The notes: generated by a model from the letters alone, not told the origin. 32,276 nt of DNA from Kocuria sp. (GCA_031179495.1 JAPSHS010000012.1:1-32276); one strand, 5' to 3'; positions 8,279-15,850 are shown, counted from the stretch's first letter. Program-made: numbers and translations.

Positions 8279-8686
8279 TCAGGGGGTCGCGCTGATCTCC
8301 CCGCCGAGCTCGTCCTGCAGCTGCTGCAGCTGGGCCACGTCCGGCGAGAGGACGACCCAGTTGCCCGCGTGCAGGAAGGGGATCCTGCCTCTGCTGCCGA
8401 GGGCGCTCAGGAGCTCCTCCGTGCTCTCCTCGGAGCCGGCGACTGCCATCCCCATGAGGCCGTTGGCGCAGTCGAGGAAGGTGGTCCCCGGATCGTCGGG
8501 GGCGGGCAGCTGGTCCGTGCCCGGGCACTCCACGCCGGCACCGACGACGGCCTCGCGCAGCGCCACGGCGTCGTCGTAGCTCTCGGCGGGTCCGTCCGCC
8601 ATCGCCTCGATGTCGTCGGTGGCGGGTCCGCAGCCGGTCAGCGCCAGGGCGGAGAGGGTCAACAGGGTGGTGGCGGCTCGGCGCAC
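8279..8686 (-). CDS. Small secreted lipoprotein of unknown function
   Basis: A 135-residue protein starting with a short Arg-Arg N-terminus and a hydrophobic stretch (TLLTLSALAL) that ends in the lipobox LTGC, with Cys19 as the lipidation site. This is a classical type II signal peptide, so the protein should be anchored outside the membrane. The mature part has two further cysteines (VECPG and LDCAN), which could form one disulfide. The C-terminus (GNWVVLSPDVAQLQQLQDELGG) is helical. The GTG at 8686 is used because GGAGAG precedes it; the open frame continues upstream but without protein-like composition. A candidate -10 is at 8764-8769. Confidence 0.75.
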   Translation of the reverse strand: MRRAATTLLTLSALALTGCGPATDDIEAMADGPAESYDDAVALREAVVGAGVECPGTDQLPAPDDPGTTFLDCANGLMGMAVAGSEESTEELLSALGSRGRIPFLHAGNWVVLSPDVAQLQQLQDELGGEISATP

Positions 8687-8763
8687 AGGTCTCTCCGGTC
8701 GTCGGGGGATCGAGCATGGGCTGGGGTTCGAGCGCATGGGTGCAGGGACAGGCGCCTGCTCCG

Positions 8764-8769
8764 ATCCTA
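8764..8769 (-). promoter_or_regulatory. Candidate -10 for the lipoprotein gene
   Basis: On the minus strand TAGGAT followed by CGGAG lies about 78 bases upstream of the GTG start, implying a leader of about 70 bases. It matches the TAnnnT elements at other promoters in the window. Confidence 0.4.
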
Positions 8770-9954
8770 TGCGCCCCGGCACGGGGTCCGGTCGAGGGCA
8801 ACCGCACGATGCCGACGGGCCGGGACCGTCGTGCTGCCGCCGGGCGTGACGGGGCCGCGCACAGCCCTCCGCGGCCGTGCTGGTTGCTGTCATGGCGTGG
8901 TGGGGCCCTGTGGCGAGCCCGCTGGGAACTGAACCGATCACCCGATCGCCGGTCGCGGCCGGCGACGGCCCGCGAGCGTGACGGCCCGTCCAGTCAGCTG
9001 GCGGTATCCGTCCCGGGAGGGTGCAGCACCTGGTCCGCACGGCTCGTGGCGGCCCCGGGAACACATCGGGACCGCCACGGGCGACGCGCGCCGAGCAGGG
9101 GCGCTGCGTGCAGCGAACCACGCCCCCCGACGTGGCTCGCACTGTGCCGGGCCGCTCGGGAGCGGCTCGCCGGCAGTTCCAGCCTACGCACCCCGCCGGC
9201 GCCCGGGCAGCCCCACTTCTGTGCACAAGCATGAGCTCGGCGGCCCCGGACCATGACCCTCCCGGCAGGGGCGGTCGACGCGCCCTCCGGCCCCTGCACG
9301 CGCGAGGCGGCCCCTCGGCGGAGGGCCGGCCGGCCGGCGCCGGCGGCATCCTGCGGCGGGCTTCCACCACCTCGGCGTGCGAGGACTCCGTCCGGGCTCC
9401 CACGATGAACGCCGTCCCGGCGACCGGTCCGAGCACCCATGCCGAGGACGGTCGGAGGAGGACGAGCAGCAGCACCGTCACCGCCCGGGCCACCACCACC
9501 GGAACGGCCGGCGCTCTCGCGGCGCACCGGGACCCTCGGCGTCGCCGATCCCGCCGTGCTCACCGCGCCACTCCGCACAGGTCCGCCCGTGGGCTCAGCG
9601 TCACGAGCCCGGTCAGGGTCCGTCTCCGCACCTGTGGGGATAGAGCCCGCACCGGCCCGTGCACCGCGGCGAGGACCGTCCGGGCCCGCCGGTACGCTCC
9701 ACGAGTGCCCGGCCCGGCTCCCGGAGGCAGCCCGTGTCAGAACCCCTCGGCCGCAGCGGCGGGTCGAGAGCGGCCGGGCACTCCTCGATCAGCGGCTGAG
9801 TCGGCCCGGGAGCACCGCCCGGCGCACGATCAGGTCGGTCCCGTTGCGCTGTGTGGAAGCGCGCCGAACGGGCGTGGTCGCACCGGTCGGCACCGGACCC
9901 GGTTCCTGCCGGGACGCCGGACAGCATGCGTCCGAGCCGACGTCCCGCCCCGGA

Positions 9955-9960
9955 TAGGCT
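9955..9960 (+). promoter_or_regulatory. Candidate leaderless -10 in front of the ORF at 9967
   Basis: TAGGCT, then GAGCCC, then ATG at 9967. The six-base gap is the same as at the leaderless genes of this window, although the ORF behind it is short and possibly broken. Confidence 0.4.
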
Positions 9961-9966
9961 GAGCCC

Positions 9967-10164
9967 ATGTCCTGCACCGAGCATTGCGAAGCCCTCGCCG
10001 AACGCGCCGGCGGGAGCTCGCTCGTGCGCCGGGACGGGGCGAGGACCGGGAGGGGAGGTCCGGGGCTGCGGTGTCGCGCGGACTGGGCGGACGGGTGGGA
10101 CGCGCGCCCGTCCTGCCCGTCGACGGCCACGACCGTGCGGATCCCGTCGCCTGCGGGGGCCTGA
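9967..10164 (+). CDS. Short ORF of 65 codons, possibly a gene remnant
   Basis: The ATG at 9967 is placed exactly six bases after a TAGGCT element. The first 23 codons (MSCTEHCEALAERAG and following) have GC-rich third positions and a helix-like, two-cysteine start, whereas later codons include runs such as AGG and GGA that are rare in neighbouring genes. This suggests either a genuine small protein or the 5' stump of a decayed gene. A neighbouring frame at about 10090-10214 also reads more like protein, which could mean a frameshift. No family is recognised. Confidence 0.25.
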   Translation: MSCTEHCEALAERAGGSSLVRRDGARTGRGGPGLRCRADWADGWDARPSCPSTATTVRIPSPAGA

Positions 10165-10221
10165 TCCGCGCCCCGTCCGCCCCTTCGAGAACTGACCTCC
10201 CGCACGAGAACTGAGGACCTG

Positions 10222-11511
10222 GTGACCGTACCCTCCACCTCCACCGCAGTCGCTGCCCGCCCCCGGCGCTCGGCGCCGCTGACCGCCCTGGCGTGGCTGC
10301 TGCTGGTGGGCGTGCTGGTGCGGTCCGTCTGGCTGGCCCTCGACGGCAGCATCGACCTGGACGTCTACCGGCTCGGGGGCATGGCCGTGGTCGACCGGCA
10401 CGGGTTCGACGACGAGCTCTACGGGCCCGGCCTGAGCCTGGACGACGACGGGGGACTGCCCTTCACCTATCCGCCGTTCGCGGCCCTGCTCTTCGTGCCG
10501 CTGGCCTACCTGCCCGCGTGGCTCACCGAGCTCGCCCTGGTGCTGGCCACCATCGGATTCGCGGGCGGGCTCTCGGCGGTGCTCCTGCGCTACGCGGGGG
10601 AGCGTGGACGGCCGCTGCCGCTGCAGACCCGCCTGGACCCGGCCACGGCGGTGGCCGCCGGCACCGCGGTGCTGCTGTGGTCGGGGCCGTGGATGCGCAA
10701 CGTGGGCCTGGGCCAGATCAACGCGCTGATCATCGCCCTGGTGCTCTACGACCTCCTGCGCACCCGCGACGACAGCCTCCTCGGCCGGGTGCCGCGCGGT
10801 TTCTGGATCGGTCTGGCCGCGGGGATCAAGCTGACCCCGCTGGCCTTCGGGCTGGTCTTCCTGATGCGCGGGCAGCTCCGGCCGATCCTCACGATGGGCC
10901 TCACCTTCGCCGCGACCGTGCTGGTCGGGTTCCTCCTGCTGCCGCGGGACGCGGTCGTGTTCTGGACCGAGGCCGTGGTCAGCGACGAGCGCGTGGGCAA
11001 CACCGCCTACATCGACAACGTCTCGCTGCAGGGGGTGCTGCTCCACCTCGGCGTCCCCGGCGGGCTCGAGCCCGTGCTGCGCTGGGCCCTGATCCTCGCG
11101 ATGCTCGTGGGCGCCGCCCTGCTGATCCGGGTCCTCGCCGTCCGGGGGATGACCCTGTCGGTCGTGGCCGTCAACGCCCTCGTCATGCTCTACATGTCCC
11201 CGGTCACCTGGTCCCACCACCACCTGTGGTGGGGCCTCGTGCTGACCGCGCTGTGGGTGGACGCCTGGCCCGTGTTCCTCCGGGACGGCCCGCGCCGGCT
11301 CGCCCTGGCGCTGGGCGGGGTGACCCTGGTGGGCCTGTACGTGGGGCCGATCCGCTGGGACGCCTGGCTGCGCCCGCTCGGCACCCCCGGACCGGTGATC
11401 GACGTGGTGGCCACCCTGCCCTACCTGGCGCTCTTCCTGCTGCTGGCCCTGTGGACGGTGACCGGGCTCCGGTCCGGGGCCCGGGGTGCCGGCGGCAGCG
11501 GCCGTGGCTGA
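10222..11511 (+). CDS. GT87-type polyprenyl-phosphate-dependent mannosyltransferase-like membrane protein
   Basis: A 429-residue polytopic membrane protein of the GT-C fold (GT87/DUF2029, the PimE-like group). After the first TM segment (residues 19-40) comes an extracytoplasmic loop with SIDLDVYRLGG, whose Asp45 and Asp47 fit the catalytic acidic residues of GT-C enzymes. Further family signatures are FTYPPFAALLFVPLAYLP, GLGQINALIIALVLYDLLR, GLAAGIKLTPLAFGLVFL and the SPVTWSHHHLWW loop. Such enzymes add mannose or arabinose from polyprenyl-phosphate sugars to glycolipids or glycans outside the membrane. The GTG at 10222 follows GAGG. Its stop lies inside the start region of the MFS gene, so the two are probably cotranscribed. 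Confidence 0.9.
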   Translation: MTVPSTSTAVAARPRRSAPLTALAWLLLVGVLVRSVWLALDGSIDLDVYRLGGMAVVDRHGFDDELYGPGLSLDDDGGLPFTYPPFAALLFVPLAYLPAWLTELALVLATIGFAGGLSAVLLRYAGERGRPLPLQTRLDPATAVAAGTAVLLWSGPWMRNVGLGQINALIIALVLYDLLRTRDDSLLGRVPRGFWIGLAAGIKLTPLAFGLVFLMRGQLRPILTMGLTFAATVLVGFLLLPRDAVVFWTEAVVSDERVGNTAYIDNVSLQGVLLHLGVPGGLEPVLRWALILAMLVGAALLIRVLAVRGMTLSVVAVNALVMLYMSPVTWSHHHLWWGLVLTALWVDAWPVFLRDGPRRLALALGGVTLVGLYVGPIRWDAWLRPLGTPGPVIDVVATLPYLALFLLLALWTVTGLRSGARGAGGSGRG

Positions 11512-12727
11512 GTCCGTCCCACCCGGGACCTGGACGGGCTACGACCGGGGCAGCCGCGGCTACCGCCGCGTGCTGTTCGCCCTGCTGTGCGCCGGGATCG
11601 CGACCTTCGCCCAGATCTACTCCGTGCAGGGCGTCCTGCCCCTGATGGCGGCCGACCTCGGGATCGACGCCGCCCAGGCGTCCCTGGGCGTCTCCGCCGC
11701 GACCTTCGGACTGGCGGTGGGCGTCCTGCCGTGGTCCGTGGTCTCCGACCGCTGGGGCCGGCTGCGGACCATGGTGATGGCGGTCGTGCCGGCCACGGCC
11801 CTCGGGCTCGTGATGCCCCTCGCCCCGAGCTTCGAGGCCGTGGTGGCGCTGCGCTTCGTGGAGGGGGCCGCCCTGGGCGGGATCCCCGCCGTGGCCATGG
11901 CCTACCTCGCCGAGGAGCTCGACCGCCGGCACGCCGCCGTGGCCGCCGGCACCTACGTGGCGGGCACGAGCCTGGGCGGGCTCGCCGGGCGCATCATCGC
12001 CGCTCCCGTGGGGGACGCGTTCGGCTGGCGGACCGGCACGATCACCGTGAGCGTCCTCGCCGCCCTCGCCGCCGTGGTCTTCGTCCTCGTCGCCCCGCGC
12101 CAGCGCGGGTTCGTGCGCCAGACCGTCCGGCTCACGGGCCCGTCCGGGCTGCTGGGCCGGCTGGGCGCCAACCTGGCGGACCGGGGTCTGCTGGTGCTCT
12201 ACCTCCAGGGCTTCCTGCTCATGGGCGGGTTCGTGGCGATCTACAACTACCTGGGCTTCCACCTCGGGCAGGAGCCGTTCGGCGTCTCCCAGACCGCGGT
12301 GAGCCTCCTGTTCCTCGCCTACCTCTCCGGCACGTGGTCCTCGAGCACGGCCGGGCGGACCGCGGCCGTGCGCGGCCGCCGGGTGGTGCTCGTGAGCAGC
12401 GGACTGGTCATGCTCGCGGGGCTGCTCGCCACCCTCGTCCCGTCGATCCCCGTGATCGTGGCGGGACTGCTGCTGTTCACCGCCGGATTCTTCGGCGCCC
12501 ACGCGGTGGCCTCCGGGTGGGTGCCGGTGCGCTCGACCACCGGCAAGGCACAGGCATCGTCCCTCTACACCCTCTTCTACTACGGGGGCTCCTCCGTTCT
12601 CGGCACGGCCGGCGGCGTGTTCTACACGGCCACCGGCTGGTCCGGGGCCGTCGGCTTCGTGGCGGGGCTCGTGATCCTCGCCGTGCTGCTGGTGCTCGTG
12701 GTGCTCCGGGATCCCGAGCCGGCCTGA
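11504..12727 (+). CDS. MFS transporter (YnfM-like)
   Basis: A 407-residue major facilitator superfamily protein with 12 predicted hydrophobic segments. The loop 2-3 signature is SDRWGRLRT, and the TM4-5 region reads RFVEGAALGGIPAVAMAYLAEE. The layout and the IYNYLGFHL segment resemble the YnfM/arabinose-efflux-like group of drug or metabolite exporters; the substrate is unknown. The GTG at 11504 gives an eight-base overlap with the GT87 stop; a GTG at 11486 in frame would add six residues and is also possible. It is convergent with the PIG-L gene across 27 bases. Confidence 0.88.
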   Translation: MAESVPPGTWTGYDRGSRGYRRVLFALLCAGIATFAQIYSVQGVLPLMAADLGIDAAQASLGVSAATFGLAVGVLPWSVVSDRWGRLRTMVMAVVPATALGLVMPLAPSFEAVVALRFVEGAALGGIPAVAMAYLAEELDRRHAAVAAGTYVAGTSLGGLAGRIIAAPVGDAFGWRTGTITVSVLAALAAVVFVLVAPRQRGFVRQTVRLTGPSGLLGRLGANLADRGLLVLYLQGFLLMGGFVAIYNYLGFHLGQEPFGVSQTAVSLLFLAYLSGTWSSSTAGRTAAVRGRRVVLVSSGLVMLAGLLATLVPSIPVIVAGLLLFTAGFFGAHAVASGWVPVRSTTGKAQASSLYTLFYYGGSSVLGTAGGVFYTATGWSGAVGFVAGLVILAVLLVLVVLRDPEPA

Positions 12728-12754
12728 CCCGGCGCCGGCCCGGCCGCAGGGGAC

Positions 12755-13516
12755 TCAGTCCTCGGTGCCGCCCCACTGCAGGGGGAACACCTCGAAGGAG
12801 CTCGCCAGTGGCACCCCGGCCCGCTCGCCCACGGCCTCCGCGTTGCCGCGCAGGAAGGCGTCCGGATCGAAGTCGGCCCAGCCCAGGCCGTCCAGGTACG
12901 CCTGGTGCGCGCGCAGGGACGCCACGCCGGCGTCGAACGCGTCCGTGACGTCCACGGCGTGCCGGGCGTCCGGTGAGGCCGCCGCCCACACCGCCACCAC
13001 GTCCGGCCACGGCGCCAGCCCGTCCTGGACCTGCTCCGGGAAGACCCACCGGTTGCCGGCGTCGCGCGCGGCGTCCAGGGTGGCGCGGCCCACGGCGATG
13101 TGGTCCGCCTGGTTCAGGTTCGTGGCCCCGTCCCAGGTCTCCCGGAAGTTGTTGGTGATCACCACGTCCGGGCGGTGCCGGCGGACGACCTCCGCGATCC
13201 GGCGCCGCAGCGCCACCCCGTACTCCAGGACCCCGTCCGGCAGGCGCAGGAACTCGACCTGATCCACGCCCACGACCCGGCACGACTCCCGCTGCTCGTC
13301 CTCCCGCAGCGGTCCGGCCTGCTCGGGGGCCATGCCGTCGATCCCGGCCTCTCCGCTGGTCACCAGGCAGTAGACCACGTCCTTGCCCTGCCCGGTCCAC
13401 CGGGCCACGGCCGCGGCGGCACCGAACTCCATGTCGTCCGGGTGGGCGACCACCACCAGGGCGCGCTGCCAGTTCTCGTCGACGTGCCTGAGCTGCTTCT
13501 CCACCATGTCACCCAT
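12755..13516 (-). CDS. PIG-L (LmbE-like) zinc-dependent deacetylase
   Basis: A 253-residue PIG-L family protein. The zinc-binding motif AHPDD is at residues 24-28 (His25, Asp28), with the third ligand His139 in NQADHIAVG. This matches the His/Asp-His set of MshB and other N-acetylglucosaminyl deacetylases. It is shorter than MshB, and the NNFRETWDGATNLNQADH segment is typical of the general actinobacterial PIG-L group, so I do not call it mshB. Two ATG codons, 13516 and 13507, are possible; the first lies inside a short palindrome. It is downstream of, and on the same strand as, the small two-TM protein gene. Confidence 0.88.
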   Translation of the reverse strand: MGDMVEKQLRHVDENWQRALVVVAHPDDMEFGAAAAVARWTGQGKDVVYCLVTSGEAGIDGMAPEQAGPLREDEQRESCRVVGVDQVEFLRLPDGVLEYGVALRRRIAEVVRRHRPDVVITNNFRETWDGATNLNQADHIAVGRATLDAARDAGNRWVFPEQVQDGLAPWPDVVAVWAAASPDARHAVDVTDAFDAGVASLRAHQAYLDGLGWADFDPDAFLRGNAEAVGERAGVPLASSFEVFPLQWGGTED

Positions 13517-13552
13517 GATGGGTGGCGGCGGGCACCCGAGGCAACGCCTCGG
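13510..13552 (-). promoter_or_regulatory. Two adjacent palindromes at the PIG-L start
   Basis: CACCCAT-G-ATGGGTG (13510-13524) is a palindrome with 7-bp arms that contains the first possible ATG. Just upstream in the gene's direction, CCGAGGC-AAC-GCCTCGG (13536-13552) is a perfect 7-bp hairpin. The hairpin could end transcription from the small-protein gene upstream. The start palindrome could be an operator or hide the start in mRNA structure. Confidence 0.45.
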
Positions 13553-13580
13553 TCCGCAGGCTGCCCTGCTCCCGGCCGAC

Positions 13581-13880
13581 CTACGCCGCGCCGGCGCCCG
13601 CACCAGGGGTCGAGAGGACGACGGTGGCGAGCACGGCGAGGACCCCGACCACGTAGGCCGCGGCATGACGGAACCGGCGCATGCCGGCTTCTCGGCGCCC
13701 GGTCCGGGGCGGGGGCAGGACGGGGGCGCCGCCGCCGGTGGCCCGCACCTCGCGCGGGGCCGCGCCGGACCACCGGGCGGACGCGCCCGGGCCGCTGACG
13801 AGCAGCAGCAGGGCCAGGAGGGAGGCCCCGGCGGCCGCGAGGGCGCGGCCTGCGGCCGAGAGTCTGGCGGGATGCGTCAT
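13581..13880 (-). CDS. Small two-TM protein of unknown function
   Basis: A 99-residue protein. The N-terminus has charged residues, then a hydrophobic run (residues 10-27, ALAAAGASLLALLLLVSG), an AxA-like end (GASA) that could be cleaved by signal peptidase, an Arg/Pro-rich linker, and a second hydrophobic segment near residues 74-92 (AAAYVVGVLAVLATVVLS). The ATG at 13880 has a GGAGG at five bases, which strongly supports this start over the longer open frame reaching 14054. No family is recognised. It could be a membrane-anchored secreted protein or a two-helix membrane protein. Confidence 0.6.
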   Translation of the reverse strand: MTHPARLSAAGRALAAAGASLLALLLLVSGPGASARWSGAAPREVRATGGGAPVLPPPRTGRREAGMRRFRHAAAYVVGVLAVLATVVLSTPGAGAGAA

Positions 13881-14005
13881 CGGAGCCTCCGGGAAGGGGA
13901 CGGGGCGGACAGGGGCGGCAGCGCCCGGTGGGCGGGACCGCAGTGCATCGCCGGAGAGGAACGGACCGGCAGCGCTGCCGGGCTCCTTCGTCGACACGTC
14001 AACTC

Positions 14006-14019
14006 TAGACAAAAGTCTA
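14006..14019. promoter_or_regulatory. AT-rich palindrome, possible operator
   Basis: TAGAC-AAAA-GTCTA, with 5-bp arms, sits in the only AT-rich patch of the 279-bp divergent spacer between the small membrane protein gene and fdhD. A short palindrome with an A-run at its centre is the kind of site bound by MarR-like or similar dimeric regulators. Nothing in the window names the regulator. Confidence 0.35.
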
Positions 14020-14106
14020 TGAATCCGAACAGAAATGACCTGTCCCCACTTCACCCGACGTTACTCACTGGTAGTGGCCTCGCTTCGGCGGGCCCGGGCG
14101 GCGGCC

Positions 14107-14112
14107 TAGGAT
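14107..14112 (+). promoter_or_regulatory. Candidate -10 for fdhD
   Basis: TAGGAT followed by GCCGG lies 53 bases upstream of the fdhD ATG. The leader would carry a small hairpin (GGGCTC at 14122-14127 with GAGCCC at 14136-14141) and a GGAGCGGAGGA ribosome-binding site. Confidence 0.45.
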
Positions 14113-14159
14113 GCCGGGGGAGGGCTCCGCCGGGAGAGCCCCGGAGCGGAGGACCCCCC

Positions 14160-15068
14160 ATGACTCGAGCATCCCAGCGGCGCCGGGTGCACCGGTACAC
14201 GGCCGAGGGCGAGGAGACCGGCCGCGCGGACACCCTGGCCGGTGAGGAGCCCCTGGAGATCCGGCTCAACGGCGCCCCCTTCACCGTCACCATGCGGACC
14301 CCCGGCAACGACTTCGACCTCGTGGCAGGGTTCCTCGTCTCCGAGGGCGTGGTCCGCGCGCCGTCCGAGATCGTGCGGATGGACTACCGCAGCGGCATCG
14401 GCCCAGACGGTCGGCGCACCTACAACGTCGTCGAGGTGCGGCTCGCGCCGGGGGTCGCCCTCCCCGACACCTCCATGGAGCGGCACGTCTACACGTCGTC
14501 GTCGTGCGGGGTCTGCGGCACGGCGTCCATCGAGGCGGTCACCAAGGTCTCCTCCTTCGATCCCGCCGGGGACCCGGTCCGTCTCCCCGTGCCGGGGCTG
14601 CTCACCCTGCCGGACCGGCTGCGCGCCCAGCAGAAGCTGTTCTCCACGACCGGGGGCGTGCACGCCGCCGGGCTCTTCCGCTGGTCCGAGCCCGGTGCGG
14701 GAACCGGCCGCGCCCCCGCCGAGCCGGAGCTGCTGTGCCTGCGCGAGGACGTCGGCCGGCACAACGCCGTGGACAAGGTCGTGGGCTGGGCGCTGCGGGA
14801 GGGGCTGCTGCCCCTGCGCGGCACCGTTCTGCAGGTCTCGGGACGCGCCTCCTTCGAGCTCGTGCAGAAGGCGTACATGGCCGGCGTCCCGGCGCTCGCG
14901 GCGGTCTCGGCGCCCTCCGCGCTCGCGGCCGACCTCGCGGAGGAGGCGGGCCTCACGCTGCTCGGGTTCAGCCGCGGGACCTCGGTCAACGCCTACGCCC
15001 ACCGGGAGCGCCTGACCGTCCCCGGGCGTCCGGAGGGCGTCCTCCCGCTGGCTACGATGGAGCCATGA
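14160..15068 (+). CDS. fdhD: Formate dehydrogenase accessory sulfurtransferase FdhD
   Basis: A 302-residue FdhD homologue. FdhD carries sulfur from a cysteine desulfurase to the molybdenum cofactor of formate dehydrogenases. The hallmark SSSCGVCG loop has Cys116 and Cys119, matching the two functional cysteines of E. coli FdhD. Other signatures are TPGNDFDLVAGFLVSEGVV, FSTTGGVHAAGLF, CLREDVGRHNAVDKVVGWAL and SGRASFELVQKAYMAGVPALAAVSAPS. The ATG at 14160 follows GGAGCGGAGGA. Its stop overlaps the next gene's ATG in ATGA. No formate dehydrogenase gene is in the window, so the client enzyme must be encoded elsewhere. Confidence 0.95.
   Translation: MTRASQRRRVHRYTAEGEETGRADTLAGEEPLEIRLNGAPFTVTMRTPGNDFDLVAGFLVSEGVVRAPSEIVRMDYRSGIGPDGRRTYNVVEVRLAPGVALPDTSMERHVYTSSSCGVCGTASIEAVTKVSSFDPAGDPVRLPVPGLLTLPDRLRAQQKLFSTTGGVHAAGLFRWSEPGAGTGRAPAEPELLCLREDVGRHNAVDKVVGWALREGLLPLRGTVLQVSGRASFELVQKAYMAGVPALAAVSAPSALAADLAEEAGLTLLGFSRGTSVNAYAHRERLTVPGRPEGVLPLATMEP
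15053..15058 (+). promoter_or_regulatory. Candidate leaderless -10 for the glutamine amidotransferase, inside fdhD
   Basis: TACGAT, then GGAGCC, then ATG at 15065. The element is within the last codons of fdhD, so the amidotransferase gene may have its own leaderless transcript besides read-through from fdhD. GGAG is also present but only two bases from the ATG, too close for a normal ribosome-binding site. Confidence 0.5.
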
Positions 15069-15799
15069 AGCCCTTCCTGCTGCTCGCCACCCGCGCCCAG
15101 GACGACGTCGCGGACGAGGAGTACGAGACGATCCGCCGCTTCAGCGGTCTGCAGGAGAGCATGCTGCACCGGGTCCGCCTGGAGGCCGGGCCCATGCCGC
15201 CGATCGACCTCGAGCGCTACTCCGGGGTGATCATCGGGGGGTCACCGTTCAACTCCTCGGACCCGCCGGAGCTGAAGTCCGAGGTGCAGCTGCGGGCCGA
15301 GTCCGAGATGCGGGAGCTGCTCGACGAGGTCGTCGCCCGTGACTTCCCCTTCCTGGGCGCCTGCTACGGGGTGGGGACCCTCGGCACCCACCAGGGCGCG
15401 GTGGTGGACCGCACGTACGGCGAGGAGATCGGGATCGTCGAGGTGAGCCTCACCGCGGAGGGCAGGCAGGACCCCCTGCTGCGGGACTTCCCGCCGGTGT
15501 TCCACGGGTTCGTGGGGCACAAGGAGGGCACGCGCACGCTGGCGCCCGCCGCGGTCCTGCTCGCCACCGGCACCGGGTGCCCGGTCCAGATGTTCCGGAT
15601 CAAGCGGAACCTCTACGCCACCCAGTTCCACCCCGAGCTGGACGCCACGGCACTGGTGCACCGGATCGAGGCGTACAAGGAGCACGGCTACTTCCCGGCG
15701 GGCGCGGCCGAGGAGGTCAAGGACCGGATCTGCCGGGGCCCGTCCGTGACCGAGCCGGAGAAGATCCTCGCGGCGTTCGTGGACCGCTACGCCCGCTGA
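15065..15799 (+). CDS. Class I glutamine amidotransferase-like protein
   Basis: A 244-residue stand-alone GATase1 domain. Cys100 in LGACYGVGTLG is the nucleophile, and QFHPE supplies His189 and Glu191, completing the triad. SGVIIGGSPFNSSDPPELKSEVQ is the typical early region of GuaA-like free-standing amidotransferases. In databases such proteins are often called 'glutamine amidotransferase' or 'GMP synthase (glutamine-hydrolysing)-like', but no ATP-pyrophosphatase domain is attached. The ATG at 15065 overlaps the fdhD stop. The acceptor of the ammonia is unknown. Confidence 0.9.
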   Translation: MKPFLLLATRAQDDVADEEYETIRRFSGLQESMLHRVRLEAGPMPPIDLERYSGVIIGGSPFNSSDPPELKSEVQLRAESEMRELLDEVVARDFPFLGACYGVGTLGTHQGAVVDRTYGEEIGIVEVSLTAEGRQDPLLRDFPPVFHGFVGHKEGTRTLAPAAVLLATGTGCPVQMFRIKRNLYATQFHPELDATALVHRIEAYKEHGYFPAGAAEEVKDRICRGPSVTEPEKILAAFVDRYAR

Positions 15800-15844
15800 G
15801 CCACGTCGGGCGCTGCCGGACCGCGGTGTGTCCGCGGGGGCCGA

Positions 15845-15850
15845 TAGCGT
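15845..15850 (+). promoter_or_regulatory. Candidate leaderless -10 for the CPBP gene
   Basis: TAGCGT, then GGGGGC, then ATG at 15857. The spacing equals that of the other leaderless candidates. Confidence 0.5.

Larger units (their letters stand above)
8687..10221. other. 1.5-kb region without a convincing intact gene
   Basis: This stretch separates the lipoprotein gene from the GT87 gene. Long open frames exist on both strands only because GC is high; their translations are dominated by Arg, Pro, Gly and Ala with no motif. Fragments that might be decayed coding sequence are a hydrophobic peptide on the minus strand near 9365-9499 and a short ORF behind a good promoter at 9967. No inverted-repeat pair, transposase motif or tRNA was seen. 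Confidence 0.55.

Noticed and set aside
8067..8579. A plus-strand frame after the SDR gene
   Set aside because: Arg/Thr/Pro-rich, without motif or good ribosome-binding site, and it overlaps the lipoprotein gene on the other strand.
8687..9499. Upstream extension of the lipoprotein frame to a GTG at 9499
   Set aside because: The lipobox at the GTG 8686 start is in the right place with a ribosome-binding site. The upstream part has no protein-like composition except the short hydrophobic peptide noted separately.
9789..9970. LacI-type regulator remnant on the minus strand (ends in TDLIVRRAVLPGRLSR)
   Set aside because: The peptide faintly recalls the C-terminus of LacI-family proteins, but the match is too short and no helix-turn-helix or core domain is present.
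12755..13516. mshB (mycothiol biosynthesis) assignment for the PIG-L protein
   Set aside because: The metal motif is shared by the whole PIG-L family, and the length and mid-region are not clearly those of MshB.
14113..14159. Moco or other riboswitch in the fdhD leader
   Set aside because: Only one 6-bp hairpin is visible and the leader is about 40 bases, too short for a known Moco riboswitch.
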